Shown here: one piece after another, positions 8,085-17,207 of the stretch | Layout of the letters: each line of letters opens with the position of its first letter | Numbering within the stretch: the stretch's first letter is position 1 | Assembly: GCA_029338735.1 (NCBI GenBank) | Contig: JAQYAY010000023.1 | Coordinates: forward strand, 56,886-120,885 | Direction: 5' to 3' | Length of the DNA: 64,000 bases | DNA from: Lachnospiraceae bacterium | Lineage (GTDB): Bacteria; Bacillota; Clostridia; Lachnospirales; Lachnospiraceae | The notes under the pieces: model-generated | The model's database searches: none | What the model saw: the letters and a program-made list of their open reading frames with translations, nothing else | What the model was told of the DNA's origin: nothing | Program-made: the position numbers and the translations under genes

Positions 8085-9896
8085 ATGTCAAACAGTACTG
8101 CGAAGAATAAGAAAAAATACGTTGAAAAGGCATCGCCTGCGATCATACTATCGATAATATCGGCGGGTATCATACCTCTTATCATGAGGACATTCACATA
8201 TGACTCGAAGCTTAGTGACTACGACTGGTTCCCGTCAGACGGCACGGTAGTAGATATTTTCCTTGCCTACAAGTCATTCGCGATTATTACTGTCGGGATA
8301 CTGATGGCGATAGTGCTGATATACAGGGCATATGATCACCAGAAGCTGCCAATGAACAGGCTGTTTTATGTGCTGTTTGCATATGGGGCACTGGTCCTGA
8401 TAAGCGGTCTCGCATCGAAGTGGAAGGGCTTCGCGTTCGGCGGTTCATATGAGATGTTCGAATCGGTTGTTGTGGTTCTGTGCTACATCATGTTTGCCTT
8501 CTATACATATACGACAGTTGATAATGGGGCAACGATCAGGACCTTCCTGAAGTGGAGCGGAATCTTCATTCTGATACTCATGCTGATCGGTGTATTCCAG
8601 GGATTTGGAGCAGACCTGTTTGCTACGAAGTTTGGAAAAATGCTCTTCGCTACACCGTCATTCTGGAGCAATCTCGACAACCTGATCATCCGTATGCCGA
8701 AGGGCACTTCCTATTCGACACTGTACAATCCGAACTATTTTTCACTGTATCTGGGACTTGTACTTCCTGTAGCAGTTGCAGCATTTTTTGCATTGAAAAA
8801 GAAAGCGGCAAGGATTCTCTCAGCAGCAGTGATCGTCTGCTCAGTAATTCTTCTGATTACAGATATCTCAATCACAGGTGTCATGTGTCTTGTAATATCA
8901 GGAATTGTCACTCTGCTCGTTGTTCTGTCAAAAAATAAAAAGCCGTTTGCCATTGCATGCACAGTCCTTGCAGTGGTGATCGTGCCTGGAATCATAATGA
9001 GTGTTGCAGTTCCATCGATTCACAGCAGGGTGAGCACTATGCTCAATGCCCGGCCGACACCTCTTACGACAGGCAGTGTCAGGTATATGGAGACAAATGA
9101 TGACAATGTGACACTTGACTTCAAGGATGGATCGAAGTGCGCCATTGTATTTTCATTCGATGAAAATGGACAGCTGAATGTGACTGCAACTGGGGATGAC
9201 GGTACGGAGTACGGCTGCACCTGGGACGGCACAGCGGTACAGATCCAGAAGAATGACGGCTCATCAATTGCAGCAATAGTACCGAAAGCAACGGCAGACA
9301 ATCAGCCATATGTCGGAATTCAGGTGGACGGCAGAGAGTTCTGGTTCATCCAGACCGAAGAAGGCTACAGATATATCACAGGTTCAGGGAAGATTGTAGA
9401 ACTCGATAATAATATAAAATCGGCAGGTGTATTCCCAGAGGATTTCTTCAGTAACAGAGGAATCATCTGGAACCGCACACTTCCGCTGCTTCCAAAGCAT
9501 ATCATACTCGGAAGCGGACAGAATACTTTTATCATGGAGTATCCGCAGGACAATTACATCATGAAGGATCTCCTGATCGAGAGCGAGACGACATCAATCG
9601 ATGTCAAGCCGCACAATCTGTTCCTGCAGCAGTGGGTTGAGAACGGTATGGTAGCTATGATTCTCTATCTGGTCGTAGTCATTGGATATCTGGCACAGGC
9701 AGCAGGCGAGATCAGAAAGCATGATATCAAAGATCCACTGACAATCATCTCTATTGGTGTGTTTGCCGGTATTCTCGCACACACAGTGGCAGGAGTCGCC
9801 AACGATTCAAATGTCTGCACATCGCCAGTCATGTGGACACTGCTCGGACTCGGATTTGCGGTCAATGCGCTCCTGAAGAAGCAGGAAGCAGAATGA
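8085..9896 (+). CDS. O-antigen ligase/polymerase family membrane protein
   Basis: A 603-residue multi-spanning protein of the WaaL/Wzy type, which join or polymerise lipid-linked glycans at the outer membrane face. About ten hydrophobic helices run through residues 15-310 and 520-600. Near the end of the extracytoplasmic loop is the family signature region NRGIIWNRTLPLLPKHIILG, then KPHNLFLQQWVENG. Residues about 325-455 form an inserted, polar, beta-rich region (DDNVTLDFKDGSKCAIVFSF and GREFWFIQTEEGYRYITGSG) larger than the usual loop. The gene is first in the plus-strand cluster, follows an extended -10 promoter, and overlaps the next gene by four bases. Confidence 0.87.
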   Translation: MSNSTAKNKKKYVEKASPAIILSIISAGIIPLIMRTFTYDSKLSDYDWFPSDGTVVDIFLAYKSFAIITVGILMAIVLIYRAYDHQKLPMNRLFYVLFAYGALVLISGLASKWKGFAFGGSYEMFESVVVVLCYIMFAFYTYTTVDNGATIRTFLKWSGIFILILMLIGVFQGFGADLFATKFGKMLFATPSFWSNLDNLIIRMPKGTSYSTLYNPNYFSLYLGLVLPVAVAAFFALKKKAARILSAAVIVCSVILLITDISITGVMCLVISGIVTLLVVLSKNKKPFAIACTVLAVVIVPGIIMSVAVPSIHSRVSTMLNARPTPLTTGSVRYMETNDDNVTLDFKDGSKCAIVFSFDENGQLNVTATGDDGTEYGCTWDGTAVQIQKNDGSSIAAIVPKATADNQPYVGIQVDGREFWFIQTEEGYRYITGSGKIVELDNNIKSAGVFPEDFFSNRGIIWNRTLPLLPKHIILGSGQNTFIMEYPQDNYIMKDLLIESETTSIDVKPHNLFLQQWVENGMVAMILYLVVVIGYLAQAAGEIRKHDIKDPLTIISIGVFAGILAHTVAGVANDSNVCTSPVMWTLLGLGFAVNALLKKQEAE

Positions 9897-10810
9897 GGAT
9901 CCAGATACTCCTTGCGACATATAATGGAGCAAAGTATATAGAGACGCAGCTGGAATCACTGATCAGGCAGCAGCACAATGCAGGCGATGGGTATGAGATA
10001 CTGATTTCAGATGACGGTTCTACAGACGGGACAGCTGAGATACTGACGGAGTATCAGGAGAGGTATCCGTCCATGATCTCTGTGCTTCCGTCATCAGGCA
10101 AGGGTTCTGCAATGAAAAATTTTCTGTACCTGATGGAATGTTCAGATGGAGACGTTATTTTTTTCTGTGATCAGGATGACTACTGGCTTCCTGACAAGGT
10201 GAGTCGGACTGTGGCAGCATTTGATGATATGGGCATTCCGGAGCTCGTCTTTTCAGATGCGTATATCGCAGATGAGAATCTTAAAATAATTGAAGTAGAT
10301 GACCGGAGCCTGCAGACATATTATCATGGAGAGCTGACGCTGCAGAAGCTGCTCGTGCAGAACTATATCATGGGATGCACTATGGCAGTCAACAGGACGC
10401 TCCTTGATGGAGCGCTGCGCAGCAGCTATCCGGGGATGGAGATGCATGACTGGTGGCTTGATATATATGCGAAGGCATTCGGAAAGGTGATCCACATCCC
10501 TCATAAGCTGATGAAATACCGTCAGCACGGGGACAATGAAGTCGGTGCCAAGGACCTGAACAGTGGGAAATATATCCGCTCACACCTCAATGGGAGGGCA
10601 ATCCGCACGAACTGCGGCAATCTCCTGAAGCAGGCAGCAGGTTTCTACAATTGTTATGGTGAAAAAATGTCTCCGGAAGTCAGCAGGATTTTTACAGATT
10701 TCATAGGTCTCAGGGACAGGAACAAGCTGTCAAGGATATATACCCAGATACATGAGGGGTATCTCAAGAGCACGCCGGCCCGCGTGATCGGACAGCTGAT
10801 ATATATGTGA
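9893..10810 (+). CDS. GT2-family glycosyltransferase
   Basis: A 305-residue GT-A enzyme beginning MRIQILLATYNGAKYIETQL. It has the nucleotide-binding aspartate region ISDDGSTDGTAEIL and the metal-binding FFCDQDDYWLPDKV, features of GT2 enzymes similar to rhamnosyl- and glucosyltransferases of cell-wall glycans. It should work on the cytoplasmic face on a lipid-linked acceptor. The longer track ORF starts 60 bases earlier inside the preceding gene; the ATG overlapping its stop (ATGA) is the natural start and implies coupled translation with the ligase-like protein. Confidence 0.9.
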   Translation: MRIQILLATYNGAKYIETQLESLIRQQHNAGDGYEILISDDGSTDGTAEILTEYQERYPSMISVLPSSGKGSAMKNFLYLMECSDGDVIFFCDQDDYWLPDKVSRTVAAFDDMGIPELVFSDAYIADENLKIIEVDDRSLQTYYHGELTLQKLLVQNYIMGCTMAVNRTLLDGALRSSYPGMEMHDWWLDIYAKAFGKVIHIPHKLMKYRQHGDNEVGAKDLNSGKYIRSHLNGRAIRTNCGNLLKQAAGFYNCYGEKMSPEVSRIFTDFIGLRDRNKLSRIYTQIHEGYLKSTPARVIGQLIYM

Positions 10811-11922
10811 TGAATAAGGAAAATGCGATCGAGGTGAGAAATCTCACCAAAGAATTCAAAATTTCACATGATAGAGCGAAGACCCTGAAGGAGTTCCTCG
10901 TCAGGCGGCACAGCAAGGCTGAGAAGCATGTGGTGCTAAAGGACATAAGCCTGGATATCAGGAAAGGTGAGACGGTAGGCCTCATCGGAGTCAACGGCAG
11001 CGGCAAATCCACGCTCCTCAAGCTGATGACAAAGATCATCTATCCGACAAAGGGCACTGTAGAGACAAATGGCAGACTCACCTCCCTTCTGGAGCTCGGG
11101 GCAGGATTTCATCCTGACTTCACTGGCAGGGAAAATATATATTTCAACGCTTCGATCTTCGGCATGACGAGGAAACAGATAGATGAGAGACTTGATGATA
11201 TCATAGCGTTCTCAGAGCTCGGAGATGCCATAGATGAGCCGATCAGGACATATTCATCAGGAATGTATATGCGTCTGGCTTTTTCGGTGGCGATCAATGT
11301 GGATGCAGACATCCTTCTGATAGATGAGATACTTGCGGTAGGTGACCAGCATTTCCAGAACAAGTGCTATGCAAAGCTGCAAGAACTGAAGAATTCAGGC
11401 AAGACGATAGTCATCGTATCCCATGCTCTGGATCAGGTGAGAGAGCTGTGCACGAGATGCGTGTGGATATACAAGGGAGAGCTGAGACTCGATGGCGATC
11501 CGGCCTACGTCATAGAGGCATACAAGAAGCAGTCGGCAATTGACCATAAAGAAGAAAAAAAGGCCGCTATTGAAAGCGGCAAGGCTGAATATAAGGGTGC
11601 GGTCTTTATCGACACTCCGTCAGATTTTTCAACTGTGAAAAAAGGAACGCCGTTCCCGATAAATGGGTGGAGAATAGCAGACAGCGACGAATTTGATTTT
11701 TCTCTGACAGTAAATGGAGAGAAAATTGATACAAAGCCGGTGGAACGTCCGGACGTGATATCGGTATATGAAGAGGAATACGCCGGCTATGTCGAGGGGA
11801 CGAAGCCGGGATTCAGTGCAGAATATACAGCTTTTTCTGCCGGATCACTTGATATAGAGGGGCAGATAGTGATAGACGGCAGGCAGATAGCAGAGAAAAG
11901 TATTACGGTGACAGTGGAATGA
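10810..11922 (+). CDS. Polysaccharide ABC transporter ATP-binding protein (Wzt/TagH-like)
   Basis: A 370-residue ATPase. Residues 1-240 are a complete ABC domain with Walker A GLIGVNGSGKSTLLKLMTKI, the exporter motif LLELGAGFHPDFTGRENIYF, signature YSSGMYMRLAFSVAI and Walker B ADILLIDEILAVGD. The last 110 residues form a beta-type extension like the carbohydrate-recognition C-domain of some Wzt proteins, which selects finished chains. It pairs with the permease encoded next (4-base overlap) to export a lipid-linked polymer. The ATG at 10810 shares one base with the preceding stop; a GTG three bases earlier is also possible. Confidence 0.93.
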   Translation: MNKENAIEVRNLTKEFKISHDRAKTLKEFLVRRHSKAEKHVVLKDISLDIRKGETVGLIGVNGSGKSTLLKLMTKIIYPTKGTVETNGRLTSLLELGAGFHPDFTGRENIYFNASIFGMTRKQIDERLDDIIAFSELGDAIDEPIRTYSSGMYMRLAFSVAINVDADILLIDEILAVGDQHFQNKCYAKLQELKNSGKTIVIVSHALDQVRELCTRCVWIYKGELRLDGDPAYVIEAYKKQSAIDHKEEKKAAIESGKAEYKGAVFIDTPSDFSTVKKGTPFPINGWRIADSDEFDFSLTVNGEKIDTKPVERPDVISVYEEEYAGYVEGTKPGFSAEYTAFSAGSLDIEGQIVIDGRQIAEKSITVTVE

Positions 11923-12692
11923 TACGGGAACTATATGACTACAGAGAGCTCCTGAAGACGAGCGTAAAAAAGGATATCAGAGGCCGTTACAAGGCTTCTG
12001 TTCTTGGCGTGCTCTGGTCATTTATCAATCCTCTGCTGCAGGTACTCGTGTATGCAATCGTATTTCCATATATGATGAAAGGCGCTGCAGATCACTACGT
12101 AGTGTACCTGGTGACTGGAATTATTCCGTGGACATTTTTCCAGACAGTCGTAAACCAGTGTACTACAAGTATCAAGTCGAATTCAGGCATCATCAAAAAG
12201 GTGTATTTTCCAAGGATCATACTGATGCTGTCAGCATTTCTTTCGGGGCTGATTAATTTTTTCATATCGTGTGTGATCATCGTAGTATTCTGTCTGATCT
12301 TCGGTATGGGAATCTCATGGCATATAGTTCTGGTGCCGCTGATTGCAGTCACCGAGGGACTTTTCGGACTCGCGCTGGGCACGATATTCGGAGCGATTGA
12401 TGCGTATATTCAGGATACCGAGTATATAGTGAATTTCATCCTGATGATGGCAATGTATGGAGCTCCGATCATCTATGAGATAAATATTTTTCCACAGGGA
12501 TCGAAGATAGGAGCGCTCATTCAGATCAATCCGATGACAAAGATAATGAATGCGTACAGGGACGTGTTCATGTATCACCAGATCCCGGATATGGGGGCAA
12601 TAGGCATTGTGTTTGTGATGTCGCTGATTCTGTTTATTATCGCGGTGGCTCTCTTTAACAGGATGCAGAAAGGATTTGCGGAGCAGTTCTGA
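11919..12692 (+). CDS. ABC-2 type polysaccharide export permease (Wzm/TagG-like)
   Basis: A 257-residue membrane protein with six predicted helices and the typical N-terminus of this group (LLKTSVKKDIRGRYKASVLG followed by LWSFINPLLQVLVYAIVF). With the preceding ATPase it should form the dimeric channel that moves undecaprenyl-linked polysaccharide or teichoic acid-like polymer across the membrane. The gene overlaps the ATPase gene by four bases and shares its last base with the start of the histidine kinase gene (TGATG), so exporter and sensor are predicted to be translated as a coupled set. Confidence 0.93.
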   Translation: MIRELYDYRELLKTSVKKDIRGRYKASVLGVLWSFINPLLQVLVYAIVFPYMMKGAADHYVVYLVTGIIPWTFFQTVVNQCTTSIKSNSGIIKKVYFPRIILMLSAFLSGLINFFISCVIIVVFCLIFGMGISWHIVLVPLIAVTEGLFGLALGTIFGAIDAYIQDTEYIVNFILMMAMYGAPIIYEINIFPQGSKIGALIQINPMTKIMNAYRDVFMYHQIPDMGAIGIVFVMSLILFIIAVALFNRMQKGFAEQF

Positions 12693-14191
12693 TGAAGCTG
12701 AAGACGAGACTTTTTCTGAGTTTTACGCTCATAATAATACTGCCGATTCTGATGGCGTTTGCGCTGTATGGATTTGTGGCGCTCGGTGGATTCAGACGTG
12801 GCGGAAATGAGATGCGGCCGTTATATTTTTCCAATACGGTAGACGCACTTACGGCCAATACCGATGCGGATGTCAACAGACTCAAGCAGTGGTCAAAGGC
12901 ATTTCCTGAGAGATTCCTGAACAGGGAGATCCTGTCAGATATCAATAGCAGTCTCAGTGAAAAAAATTCGTTCCTCGTCGTAAAGCAGGGGACGAAGATC
13001 ATATTTGATGGTGCGCCTGACGGCATGCATCCGAGGTACTCAAAGCTCCCTATATATGGAAAGCTCTCTGCTACAGATGTCCTGGTGGTGAGGCTCGAGA
13101 ATCAGTCGGGAATGCTGAGGGAAGTGGATTTCGGAAATTACAGGGACCATAATCATGGTCAGGCCTTTGTCATCACGCCTACGGGGAGCATAGTTCCCGG
13201 GGCAGGGAGGATCCTCCTGACATATGTATTCTGGATGGCTCTTATTCTGTTCTTTACAGCGCTTATCATTGTGAGTACGCTGTACAACAGTATCATCAGG
13301 AAAATCCGCAAGATGCAGGAGGCAACAGAGAATATCAGGGGAGGAAATCTCGATTTTACCCTTGATGTCAAGGGAACCGACGAGCTGTCAGAGCTTGCCG
13401 GGAGTATCGAGAGAATGAAGAACCGGCTTCGTGCAGACGCGATGCAGAAGATTCAGAATGAGGATGCGCAGCGTAAATTCCTGAGCAATATCACCCATGA
13501 TCTGAAGACTCCGCTGACTTCGGTGATCGGATATTCAGAAGGGCTGCTCGATGGAATAGCACCAACACCTGAGAAGCAGATGAAGTATGTGCAGACCATT
13601 CATAACAAGGCAGTGGAGATGAACGATCTCCTGAATGAGCTGTCTATTTTTACAAAGATAGATACCAACTCCATTCTGTACAACTTCGAGGATATCAATG
13701 TGAAGGGATTCTTCGGAGAGTTTGCGGAGGAGACTGAGGTGGAGTTTGAGAGCCAGAATGCCGGGTTCAGGTATGTGTGTGAAGTGGCTGATGACACCAA
13801 TATGGTGGCTGATCCGTCACAGATAAAAAGGGTACTTCACAATCTGGTATCAAATGCGGTAAAATATAGGAGAGATGATACGGAACTGAAGGTGATGCTT
13901 TTGGTTTCGGATGCAGGTGAGTTCATACAGGCAGAGGTAGCGGACAATGGACGCGGCATCAGCCAGGAGGACCTGCCGCATGTCTTTGAGAGGCTGTTCC
14001 GTGCCGACAAGGCGCGCAACACCCAGATCAAGGGAAGCGGCATAGGGCTTTCGATTGTAAAGAAGATCGTCAATGATCATGGCGGTCAGGTATGGGCCAC
14101 AAGTAATGAAGGAACAGGCAGCATATTTTATTTTCTGCTGAGAAAGAGCAGCGACAAGGAGGAGCCTAGTGAGCAGGATTCTGATAATTGA
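12692..14191 (+). CDS. Membrane sensor histidine kinase
   Basis: A 499-residue sensor kinase. A first helix lies at residues 7-32, an extracytoplasmic sensor of about 140 residues follows, a second helix is at about 173-197, then HAMP, HisKA with phospho-acceptor His269 in NITHDLKTPLTSVIGYSEG, and an HATPase domain (DNGRGISQEDLPHVFERLFR, then GSGIGLSIVKKIVNDHGG). It should autophosphorylate in response to an envelope signal and pass the phosphate to the regulator encoded immediately downstream. Its start is fused to the stop of the exporter permease gene, so it may report on polymer export or cell-wall state. The sensor region has no domain I recognise. Confidence 0.95.
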   Translation: MKLKTRLFLSFTLIIILPILMAFALYGFVALGGFRRGGNEMRPLYFSNTVDALTANTDADVNRLKQWSKAFPERFLNREILSDINSSLSEKNSFLVVKQGTKIIFDGAPDGMHPRYSKLPIYGKLSATDVLVVRLENQSGMLREVDFGNYRDHNHGQAFVITPTGSIVPGAGRILLTYVFWMALILFFTALIIVSTLYNSIIRKIRKMQEATENIRGGNLDFTLDVKGTDELSELAGSIERMKNRLRADAMQKIQNEDAQRKFLSNITHDLKTPLTSVIGYSEGLLDGIAPTPEKQMKYVQTIHNKAVEMNDLLNELSIFTKIDTNSILYNFEDINVKGFFGEFAEETEVEFESQNAGFRYVCEVADDTNMVADPSQIKRVLHNLVSNAVKYRRDDTELKVMLLVSDAGEFIQAEVADNGRGISQEDLPHVFERLFRADKARNTQIKGSGIGLSIVKKIVNDHGGQVWATSNEGTGSIFYFLLRKSSDKEEPSEQDSDN

Positions 14192-14864
14192 GGATGAACA
14201 GGCCATAGCAGACTTGGAAAAAGATTATCTCGAGCTTTCGGGATATACTGTAGATGTGGAGAATGATGGAACGGCCGGACTTGAGAAGGCCATGAATGAG
14301 GAATACGATCTGTACATTCTTGATATCATGCTCCCGGGAACTGATGGCTTCGAGATCTGCCGTCAGATAAGGACAGAGAGGAATACTCCGATCATCTTTG
14401 TCTCTGCGAGAAAAGATGATATCGACAAAGTCAAGGGACTCGGCTTCGGAGCAGACGACTACATCACAAAGCCATTCTCGCCGAGTGAGCTTGTGGCCCG
14501 TGTCAAGGCACATCTGGCCCAGTATGACAGACTCATGACAGCCGCCAATGCGACTGCAAATGACGACATCATCCGCATCCGCGGACTTCGTATAGACGAC
14601 ACCTCCCATCAGGTATGGGTAGATGGCGTAGAAAAGAATCTCACAACCAAGGAGTACGAGCTCCTTCTATTCTTCGCCAAGCACCCAGGCCAGGTATTCA
14701 CAAAGGAAGAAATCTTCCAGAAGATCTGGGACCAGGATTCAGTCGGTGATATCGCCACCGTCACGGTCCACGTCAAGAAAATCCGTGAGAAGATCGAGAT
14801 CAACAAAGACAAGCCTCAGTACATTGAGACAGTATGGGGCGTAGGGTACAGGATGAAGGTATGA
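14169..14864 (+). CDS. OmpR/PhoB-family response regulator
   Basis: A 231-residue regulator with a receiver domain (residues 1-120; phospho-acceptor Asp52 in LYILDIMLPGTDG, conserved lysine in YITKPFSPSELV) and a C-terminal winged helix (EYELLLFFAKHPGQVFTKEE, ending VWGVGYRMKV). The start is GTG, placed by AAGGAGGAG. It overlaps the kinase gene by 23 bases and the next glycosyltransferase gene by four, so it sits inside the polysaccharide operon. Likely targets are this cluster or other envelope genes; no binding site was recognised. Confidence 0.95.
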   Translation: MSRILIIEDEQAIADLEKDYLELSGYTVDVENDGTAGLEKAMNEEYDLYILDIMLPGTDGFEICRQIRTERNTPIIFVSARKDDIDKVKGLGFGADDYITKPFSPSELVARVKAHLAQYDRLMTAANATANDDIIRIRGLRIDDTSHQVWVDGVEKNLTTKEYELLLFFAKHPGQVFTKEEIFQKIWDQDSVGDIATVTVHVKKIREKIEINKDKPQYIETVWGVGYRMKV

Positions 14865-15823
14865 TATCAGTAATCGTACCTGTATATAACGGAGCTGACA
14901 GGATAATCCGATGCCTTGAAAGCATTCAGAGTCAGAAGTATTCGGATTTTGAGTGCATTGTGATTGATGATGGCTCATCAGATGACTCATATAATGTGAT
15001 AAAAAACTGGATCAAGGACGATCGTTTCCATCTGTATCGTCAGGAAAATGCCGGGGTTGCCATTGCTCGCAACCGCGGCATTGAGTATGCAAACGGGGAA
15101 TTTATTGCATTTACAGACCAGGACGACTATGTGACACCGGAATATCTGTCGCATATGATGGCAGTGATGGATAGAGATACAGATATTGTAGTAAGTGGAT
15201 ATGAGAGAGTCAGAGAAGATGGGAAGAGGCTGTATGATATTGCTCTTGCTGAAGGTGAATTTAGCAAATTTGTAGTGCCTACACCATGGGCACACTTATA
15301 CAGAAAAAAATTCATTATTGAAAACGATATTCATTTTCTGGATTCCAAAATAGGAGAGGATATATTTTTTAACGTTATCGCATATTGCACGACACCTAAG
15401 GTTAAGGTGATTGAGCATTGTATGGATTACAAGTGGGTTGATAATAAGAAGTCAGTTTCTAATTCAGGCCAGAAAACAGCAGGCAATGAAGTGAATCCAT
15501 TGTTCTTATTAAATAATCTGCAGAGGGAAATTCCGGAAAACGGCTCAGAGCCAGAAGATATTATAGAATATTTTTTTATCAGATATTGCGTCTGGTATAC
15601 CTTGTTTGTCATGAGAGGTACATCGAAGAGAGAAAATATTATTATGCAAACACAGTTGTTTCAATGGCTGGGTAAGACGTTTCCTGATTATGAGCAGAAC
15701 AAATATATAAAGGTCAGCCCTGATGGTGAAATAGCAAGATATCATATAGCTGTGCATGTCTGGATGTTTTTTAGGAAAATAAAAGCTGATAGAATTGTAA
15801 CAGGTATTTTATCGAAGAAATGA
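14861..15823 (+). CDS. GT2-family glycosyltransferase (CpsI/WaaV-like)
   Basis: A 320-residue GT2 enzyme, MISVIVPVYNGADRIIRCLE at the N-terminus, with FECIVIDDGSSDDSYNVI, the family segment GVAIARNRGIEYANGEFIAF and the metal-binding TDQDDYVTP. It is expected to transfer one sugar to the growing lipid-linked glycan. The ATG overlaps the response regulator stop (ATGA); the longer track ORF starts inside the regulator gene. From within this gene onward the DNA becomes distinctly richer in A and T than the preceding genes, which suggests an exchangeable block. Confidence 0.9.
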   Translation: MISVIVPVYNGADRIIRCLESIQSQKYSDFECIVIDDGSSDDSYNVIKNWIKDDRFHLYRQENAGVAIARNRGIEYANGEFIAFTDQDDYVTPEYLSHMMAVMDRDTDIVVSGYERVREDGKRLYDIALAEGEFSKFVVPTPWAHLYRKKFIIENDIHFLDSKIGEDIFFNVIAYCTTPKVKVIEHCMDYKWVDNKKSVSNSGQKTAGNEVNPLFLLNNLQREIPENGSEPEDIIEYFFIRYCVWYTLFVMRGTSKRENIIMQTQLFQWLGKTFPDYEQNKYIKVSPDGEIARYHIAVHVWMFFRKIKADRIVTGILSKK

Positions 15824-15824
15824 T

Positions 15825-17207
15825 ATGAAAACGATTAAAAAAATTGAATTATATAAGATATACATAATATGTGGCCTGATACTTGGAATGCTTTTTTCAC
15901 TGGTTATTCCTGTAAGGACAACACCGGACGAACCACTACACCTGGCACAGGCATATGCAGTATCTGATTATATGATGGGATCAGATGTGGTTATTGCAGG
16001 TGGCGTTGCAGAAAGATCAGATGATTATACTTATTATAACAGGACAAATAGATACAATTGGAATGATTATAAAGCGTATTGGGAAACCATAGATGATCCT
16101 ATTGTGAATGACGAAATGGTTAATGCCGGACAGAGAAAAATAGATAATCTCTATCCGTATTTTATAGCGAGTCTTGGAATCACATTAGGTCGGGCTTTAC
16201 ATTTCGGACCGTGGCTGACACTTAATCTTGGAAGACTGTGTAATCTTGTTATGTTCGTCATATTAATGGCATTTGCGCTTAAGCTTATTCCGATTGGTAA
16301 AGAGCTGTTATTTGTCATACTTATGCTGCCAATGACGATTCAGCAAAGTATGTCATATTCATACGATGTCATGGTGATTTCTTTTTCGATTTTAGAGACA
16401 GGAATTTTCCTATGGCTTGATTATAGTGAAAATATAGCGCTAAAAAAACAGGTTATAGCAATAGCGATTATGACTATTCTGGCAGGCTTCATTTTTCCAA
16501 TAAAAGGCCATGCATATTTCCTTCTGTTTCTGCTTCCTATATATTCTGCTTTACATCTGTTCACAGGAGATAAAAAAGACAGTATATGGAAAGCAATTAA
16601 GATTCTTGTTTTAACGCTGATTGTATTAATCATAGCAGCATGGATATTTATAGTATTACATCCGAATATACTCCCATCAAAAATGGGATATGTAGACTGG
16701 GCACAAAAAGATGGATTTACTGTGACATATCTTCTGCATCATCCATGGACATTTATAAAAGTAATGGGTGCTACTTTCACATATCAGTTTGGAGCTGACT
16801 TTGTAAGTACGCTGGTAGGTACATCACTTGGTTTTATGGATATACCAATACCTGATATATTTAGTTATGCATTTCTTGCACTGCTTGTTATGTCAGCATT
16901 CAGGACTGAGAGCGATAATATATTTCTGACACGTAGAAATAAGCTGTTTTTTGCTGGAATTAATCTTCTGACGGTTATTGCAATCTGTGCAGGTATGCTA
17001 TTAACATGGACACCGATCGATCAGTTTTATGTAAATGGGATACAGGGCAGATATTTCATACCGGTTATGTTCATGATCCTTATTCTCCTGAATAATGATC
17101 ATGTAAAGATTTCATCCCAAGTAAGAGCCAGGCTTCCTTATTTTGCAGCTGGACTTGATATTCTGGTTCCAGTATTTATTCTGGGTTTTGCATATGTCAC
17201 AACTTGA
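15825..17207 (+). CDS. DUF2142-family membrane protein
   Basis: A 460-residue polytopic protein. It has the DUF2142 features: an N-terminal helix followed by RTTPDEPLHLAQAYAVSDYM, the region NLYPYFIASLGITLGRALHF, and repeated helices up to LVPVFILGFAYVTT. DUF2142 proteins resemble GT-C-fold glycosyltransferases that use lipid-linked donors outside the cell, although catalysis is not established. The conserved acidic residue after the first helix (PDEP) fits that fold. The gene is AT-rich like its neighbours, follows the preceding stop by one base and overlaps the next start, so it belongs to the polysaccharide operon and may decorate the polymer with side residues. Confidence 0.82.
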   Translation: MKTIKKIELYKIYIICGLILGMLFSLVIPVRTTPDEPLHLAQAYAVSDYMMGSDVVIAGGVAERSDDYTYYNRTNRYNWNDYKAYWETIDDPIVNDEMVNAGQRKIDNLYPYFIASLGITLGRALHFGPWLTLNLGRLCNLVMFVILMAFALKLIPIGKELLFVILMLPMTIQQSMSYSYDVMVISFSILETGIFLWLDYSENIALKKQVIAIAIMTILAGFIFPIKGHAYFLLFLLPIYSALHLFTGDKKDSIWKAIKILVLTLIVLIIAAWIFIVLHPNILPSKMGYVDWAQKDGFTVTYLLHHPWTFIKVMGATFTYQFGADFVSTLVGTSLGFMDIPIPDIFSYAFLALLVMSAFRTESDNIFLTRRNKLFFAGINLLTVIAICAGMLLTWTPIDQFYVNGIQGRYFIPVMFMILILLNNDHVKISSQVRARLPYFAAGLDILVPVFILGFAYVTT

